Notes under the pieces: generated by a model
Told to the model about the DNA's origin: nothing
What the model saw: only the letters and a program-made list of their open reading frames with translations
The model's database searches: none
Position numbers and translations under genes: made by a program
Source of the DNA: Jacaranda mimosifolia
Lineage: Eukaryota; Streptophyta; Magnoliopsida; Lamiales; Bignoniaceae
Direction: 5' to 3'
DNA length: 64,000 bases
NCBI GenBank assembly: GCA_018894105.1
Contig: CM032117.1
Coordinates: forward strand, 45,804,501-45,868,500
Shown: positions 60,063 to 64,000 of the stretch, one piece after another
Layout: each line of letters opens with the position of its first letter
How positions within the stretch are numbered: position 1 is the first letter of the stretch

Positions 60063-60503
60063 ATGTCTTCATTGAACAGCAGTAGGTCCAAGAAGAAACA
60101 ATATCTCAAACCATCACTAGATCTAAGGTATGCCTCCACTCCACTATGTGATTGCAATTTGAAAGCGGCCATTAGAGTTGTGGAGTCCCAAAAAAAAGCA
60201 TCGAATGGAAGGCTTTTTTACAGTTGCCTGTATCAAAGGTGTAGTTTCTTTGGTTGGTGTTCTCCAGAGACCGAAACTTGGGCACCTCTAGGAGTTCCTG
60301 TAACCTATCCGATCGAAGGCCCATATTCCATACACATGGATGGATTTTTTGGTGGGTTTAGTGATGTTGATGAAGACGTGCATGATGAGGTGTTAAATGT
60401 GCCAAGAGTTGTTGCACAAAATCATGTAAACTACCCACCTGTCCCTTGGATTTTCACTGCTGCTTTATTCTTCATTGTAGTGTTGTTGTTGTTGAAGAAG
60501 TAA
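60063..60503 (+). CDS. GRF zinc-finger protein with C-terminal membrane anchor
   Basis: The ORF encodes 146 residues from the ATG at 60063; sequence upstream in frame has no other ATG. A basic, Ser-rich start is followed by a GRF-type zinc finger at about residues 33-72: CDCNLKAAIRVVESQKK, then NGRLFYSC and CSFFGWC, with the Cys and Gly-Arg-x-Phe positions of the family. The middle has Gly- and Asp-rich stretches (residues 95-115). The last 20 residues (WIFTAALFFIVVLLLLKK) form one hydrophobic helix with basic end, a tail-anchor-like segment. GRF fingers bind single-stranded DNA in other proteins; the role here is unknown. It lies 0.6 kb from the 3' end of a MULE transposase gene on the other strand, so it is probably element cargo rather than a host gene. 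The frame is intact. Confidence 0.8.
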   Translation: MSSLNSSRSKKKQYLKPSLDLRYASTPLCDCNLKAAIRVVESQKKASNGRLFYSCLYQRCSFFGWCSPETETWAPLGVPVTYPIEGPYSIHMDGFFGGFSDVDEDVHDEVLNVPRVVAQNHVNYPPVPWIFTAALFFIVVLLLLKK

Positions 60504-61139
60504 GAGTGTTTCGGAAGAGGTTGTAGTTTGGGACAGGGCCTCAGTGTAAGTTATGTTAACTTAGTTTTTAATATAACTATATGAAGTTGAATGGAATGGA
60601 AATGTAATATTTAGATTTCCAAATGAGTACTTTTTTGTGGTCCAAAGCAAAACTGTAATGTGCATGCAATTTGTCTCCCTTGGTTAACTTGCAAGTAATT
60701 GTCAATTTGCAATTTGTTGAAATGTGTAAAATACTCAAATCAAAGCACATGTGAAACTAATTAAGCTCAACTCGAATGACATCAAATCAAAACAATAAGT
60801 GAAATAGTAAATGAAAAAAATGAAACATCAAACTGAAACAACCTAGAAACAGAGGATACAAAGCTCTCCACATTGCAGTGGTTACAAAAATCCAATAAAT
60901 TCTCCCAAATTCAAAGCAACCAAAGCAAGATGTAAAAGTCATCAATCCATGAAACCAACAAAATATTAGCTAAATTAAAACCAATCTTCCATTGCATCCA
61001 TAAAACAAATCATCCCAACACAGAGGGTTAGAACAAAAAAGATTTTAAAGTCATTGTACCACTAACATAAATACAATCTCCTTGTCCATGAACTAAACGT
61101 GTTTTCCATCCAAATCACACTATATATTTTTAGCACCTT

Positions 61140-62330
61140 TTGCTCTCTATCTCGCCCTCTTCCTTATATTTTCCAGTAGCTGATCCAAGCTTGGCCTTCC
61201 CACCTTTGCAGTTGACATAGAGGTGCCTCTTAAGGCTGATCTTAGAACTGCACCAGAACTATGTCCTGCAGTTATTCCTGGAACTGCACTAGAACCCTTT
61301 CTTGCACTGCCACCAACATCAGTTTGTTTTCCTCTCAAAGCATTATTCCTCCTGCTTATGTACAGTCTCTCCCTTTCTCCTTGGTTATTTTATTTGAATC
61401 AAATTTGAAATTTGAAATGTATCATCTATATAGATATGCTTAAGATGTGTATAAAAAATATAAATATAAACTATACTTACATGTGCAATAGAAGCATTAA
61501 TTGGTGGCTGAGGTTGTCTTGATGAATCTTGGGAGAGATTATTAAGATTTGATGATTGTGTACCTTGCACAAATAAAGGTCCTGGACTATTGTTATGCAC
61601 AAAACCAAATGAAGCCCTTGCATATGACCCAGAACATGAAGCATGTGTAGTTGCAGTCCCAAAAGTAGAGTGTAAAGTAGCATATGTTGAAGCTGAAGTA
61701 GACCCTATTTGGTTAGTGTTAGAAGGTGTACTTTCATGTCTCCCTTCACCTTCATTTCCTCTGTGCTCTCCACTATTCCCCTGGGTTCCTCCTGTGTCAC
61801 TGCCCTGGGAAGCTTGGTTCATATTACCCTGCTATAATTTGAAAAACGAAATATTCCACAGAGGGTTAGAACAACAATAATATAGTAATGAATCTATTAA
61901 ATTTAAGTAAGTTTATTACATTATTTTCTAGCTACCTTGTTAATCTACTTTCAAATTTCCTTTGAGATCTCTTTGAGGTATTTCTTGTCCTTTGACTGGA
62001 ATGTGAAGTACCCAATGAAGATGGATGTGACATAGCTTGTGAAATAGGCTGAGTGGTGGGCTCTGACACAGTTCCTAGAATATTATTGTGTTGTCTCCTA
62101 CTTGCTGTCCCCTTTTTCTACACACACAAACAAATAAAATTAATTGCATAAAGTTGGTCACAATATAAAATTACAAACAAATAAACTTAATCACTAACCT
62201 TTAGCAATTTGGAGTCAGGATGAATTGCATTTTTACAAGTCCCAATGTTGTGTCCAAGCTGCAAGCACCTTGAGTAAGTATGTGTGAGACCCTTCCTTGT
62301 AGACTGTGACTGCACTTTATCTTGGCTTTT
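61140..62330 (-). pseudogene. MURA C-terminal region, spliced, Ser/Gly-rich
   Basis: After the SWIM part a one-base shift leads into a basic linker (RPKKMRRKSQDK) and a CCHC-like knuckle (YSRCLQLGHNIGTC) whose first Cys is Tyr, up to a donor at about 62200. A likely exon at about 62117-61940 (TASRRQHNNILGTVSE) and another at 61830-61482 (QASQGSDTGGTQGN and a Ser/Gly/Thr-rich stretch) follow, then a last piece at 61360-61147 (GSARKGSSAVPGI...SLDQLLENIRKRAR, stop). Introns carry GT and AG ends, but I could not keep the frame across the last one, so it is either misread or broken. Confidence 0.6.
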
Positions 62331-62335
62331 TCGCC

Positions 62336-63913
62336 TCATCTTCTTGGGCCTTCCCCTTTTCTCTTGGAAGATGGTGGCTGCAGTAGAGTATAACTAGTCT
62401 TGATGAAGTCACTTGGACCTCTAACTCCATGAATCATGTGGTCTCTTAAATACATATCTTTCTTAAAATATGCATCCACATAATCTTCTACATTATATCT
62501 TCTCTCTGCTATAGCTACATATGCATGTGGACAAGGGTAGCCATTTAGTTGAAACATCCCACATGTACATGTACCCTTATCCAAGACAACCACATACTTT
62601 CTTGTTGGAGAAAGGACCTCAAATTCATTCTCACCACACCATCTTGGAACACAATTTCTTGAGATCTTGAAAAACTTATCAAGTTTCCTTAGTATATTAA
62701 GGCACACTAATCCTCCATATTTTTCCATTCCTTGTCTTTTTACTTGTATTCTTGTCATGAGTCTTTCTCTAATCTACTCAAACATAGAAACAATGGACTT
62801 ATCCCTAGCAGCAAGAATGTATTTGTTGAATGATTCATATAAGTTGTTTACAAGAATGTCTGACTTACATCTTGTGGAGAAGTGAGATCTTGTCTAGTGT
62901 ACTGGTGGTATTTTCCTCAACCACTCTGCTGCAGTTTCAACATTCACATTTAATTTTGGATCCACAACCTCAATTTACTTCATGGTTGCCTCAAACTCTG
63001 CCTTGTTGGCTGTACTTGCAGCCATCCAAAATAATTTCTTCAACTCTGCAGAGCTATACTTCTCTTTTAAGTTTGCATAGAGATGTTTTGCACAATATTT
63101 GTGTTCACACCCTAGCATCAGCTCATCAAGGGCATTAATCAAACCTTTTTGTCTATCAAAAATAAAGGTCCACCTAAGATCTTCCCTGCCACCAATATCC
63201 AATAACAACGCTGACAAAAACCATGTCCATGTATCCCTGTTTTCAACTTCCACAATAGCAATGGCAATGGGATACATATTATCATTTCCATCCTTCCCAA
63301 CTGCCACCAACAACTGTCCACCATGCACAGTTTTCAGGAAACATCCATCAAGCCCAATAATTGGCCTACAACTTGCTACAAAACCTTCTTTCATAGCATG
63401 TAGACTAAAGTACGTCCTCTGAAAGGTTGGAGTCTCCAAATCAGGATTCCTTCTCAGTATAATCTTGCTGTTTGGATTGCTCTCCCTAACTGTCTCACAA
63501 TAATCCCAAAGCAGCTCATATTCCTTGTTGTCTACACCCCATAATTTATACATTGCAGTTTTTTTTGCCCTTAGTACCTTCCAAATTGTCACTTCAACAC
63601 CAACTTTTCTTTTAATTATCCCCTGCAGCTCATCTTTGACAATTTTCTCAACCCTCTTTGCTAAATATCTATAGTCAGCAAGATTGTTTTGACTACCTCT
63701 AGTACATGTATGATTTCCTTTCATGGTCTTCACTTGGAAAATGTTTGAGCTCTGAACCTTTGAAGTGTGGACCCTCCAGTCACATCCCTTTGCACACTTA
63801 AATGTCACTCTATTGCTGTCATTTTTTTCATACACCACTTCATAACCTTTTCTGACACACCAATACCTCAGTACATCCCTATATTCTTTAACTCCATTAA
63901 ACTTTAAGCCCAC
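62336..63913 (-). pseudogene. MURA transposase of a MULE, nearly complete frame with stops
   Basis: One minus-strand frame runs 63913-62336 apart from three in-frame stops, at 62977-62975 (TAA), 62896-62894 (TAG) and 62776-62774 (TAG). Residues about 1-75 form the Mutator DNA-binding domain (GLKFNGVKEYRDVLRYWCVR, FKCAKGCDWRVH). Residues about 180-285 form the MULE catalytic core, with Asp189 in IIGLDGCFLKT and Asp253 in FIFDRQKGL, then C-x2-H in CAKHLYANLK. After the stops the SWIM finger is intact at about 62580-62510 (CTCGMFQLNGYPCPH). The frame is lost again near 62370. Upstream of 63913 the frame is open for only about 45 codons (to near 64000), with homologous residues shifting frame near 63935, and the 5' end lies outside the window. 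An active enzyme cannot be made from this copy. Confidence 0.88.
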
Positions 63914-64000
63914 AGTTAATTCAAAAGATTTCAGGTTTTGCCTTATTTGAAAAAGGGATGCCTTGGAAGGTCTTCATCTGAACCCTCCAAACTAATTAGA

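Larger units (their letters stand above)
59757..64000. mobile_element. MULE (Mutator-like) transposon, runs off the right edge
   Basis: The segment contains a minus-strand MURA-type transposase and a plus-strand GRF zinc-finger ORF converging on each other. GGGAGAATTGCATATAACCA at 59757 resembles MULE termini and may be the left terminal inverted repeat; this is an inference, since the right terminus lies outside the window. Region 60504-61140 between the two genes shows no further open frame of note. Confidence 0.7.

Noticed and set aside
1..64000. CRISPR array, tRNA, rRNA, operon or phage-like system
   Set aside because: No short regularly spaced array with unique spacers, no cloverleaf I could trace, no rRNA sequence; gene structure is eukaryotic. 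The tandem repeats have no spacers.

Overview
The window is nuclear DNA of a flowering plant, most likely a eudicot. The reasons are two intron-rich genes with plant homologues (an LpxA-type acyltransferase and a FAR1-related protein), GT-AG introns, low GC, and plant transposon signatures: a CACTACAAGAAAA CACTA terminus, Athila-type Ty3-gypsy, TGGTATC-type copia primer sites, and a MULE with a GRF zinc-finger partner. I cannot name the species. Only two host genes look intact; most of the rest is layered mobile DNA.

Layout. 1-5.3 kb: eroded Ty3-gypsy pieces on both strands and two minisatellites (26 bp and 46 bp periods). 5.77-15.92 kb (+): a complete ten-exon gene for a mitochondrial UDP-N-acetylglucosamine acyltransferase (LpxA), about 348 residues, with a 4.7 kb intron holding a hAT-like element and a LINE-like remnant. 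17.74-21.69 kb: a 3.95 kb LTR element with only gag plus internal tandem arrays. 25.26-28.19 kb: a 2.93 kb solo LTR with a perfect 5-bp target duplication. 29.54-42.36 kb: a CACTA transposon (TSD ATT) split by an 11 kb degenerate Ty1-copia element that itself carries a 1 kb hAT-like insertion. 42.45-42.82 kb: a receptor-kinase pseudogene fragment. 43.03-51.24 kb (-): an Athila-type element with gag, protease-side sequence and the Athila ORF-1/env-like region, but no visible RT or integrase; a G-rich block and a triplicated repeat lie there instead. 51.4-52.5 kb: two small inverted-repeat elements.

53.45-56.62 kb (+): a complete eight-exon FAR1-RELATED SEQUENCE gene closest to FRS2, 818 residues, with FAR1, MULE and SWIM domains. 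58.5-59.4 kb: a gypsy leader/gag stub cut by a hAT-like terminus. 59.76 kb to the right edge: a MULE with a minus-strand MURA transposase (three in-frame stops, at least one frameshift) converging on a plus-strand GRF zinc-finger/membrane-anchor ORF.

The two host genes are functionally unrelated: one starts lipid-A-type glycolipid synthesis in mitochondria, the other is a transposase-derived nuclear regulator. All boundaries and reading frames were worked out by eye; family names rest on recognised motifs, not on searches.
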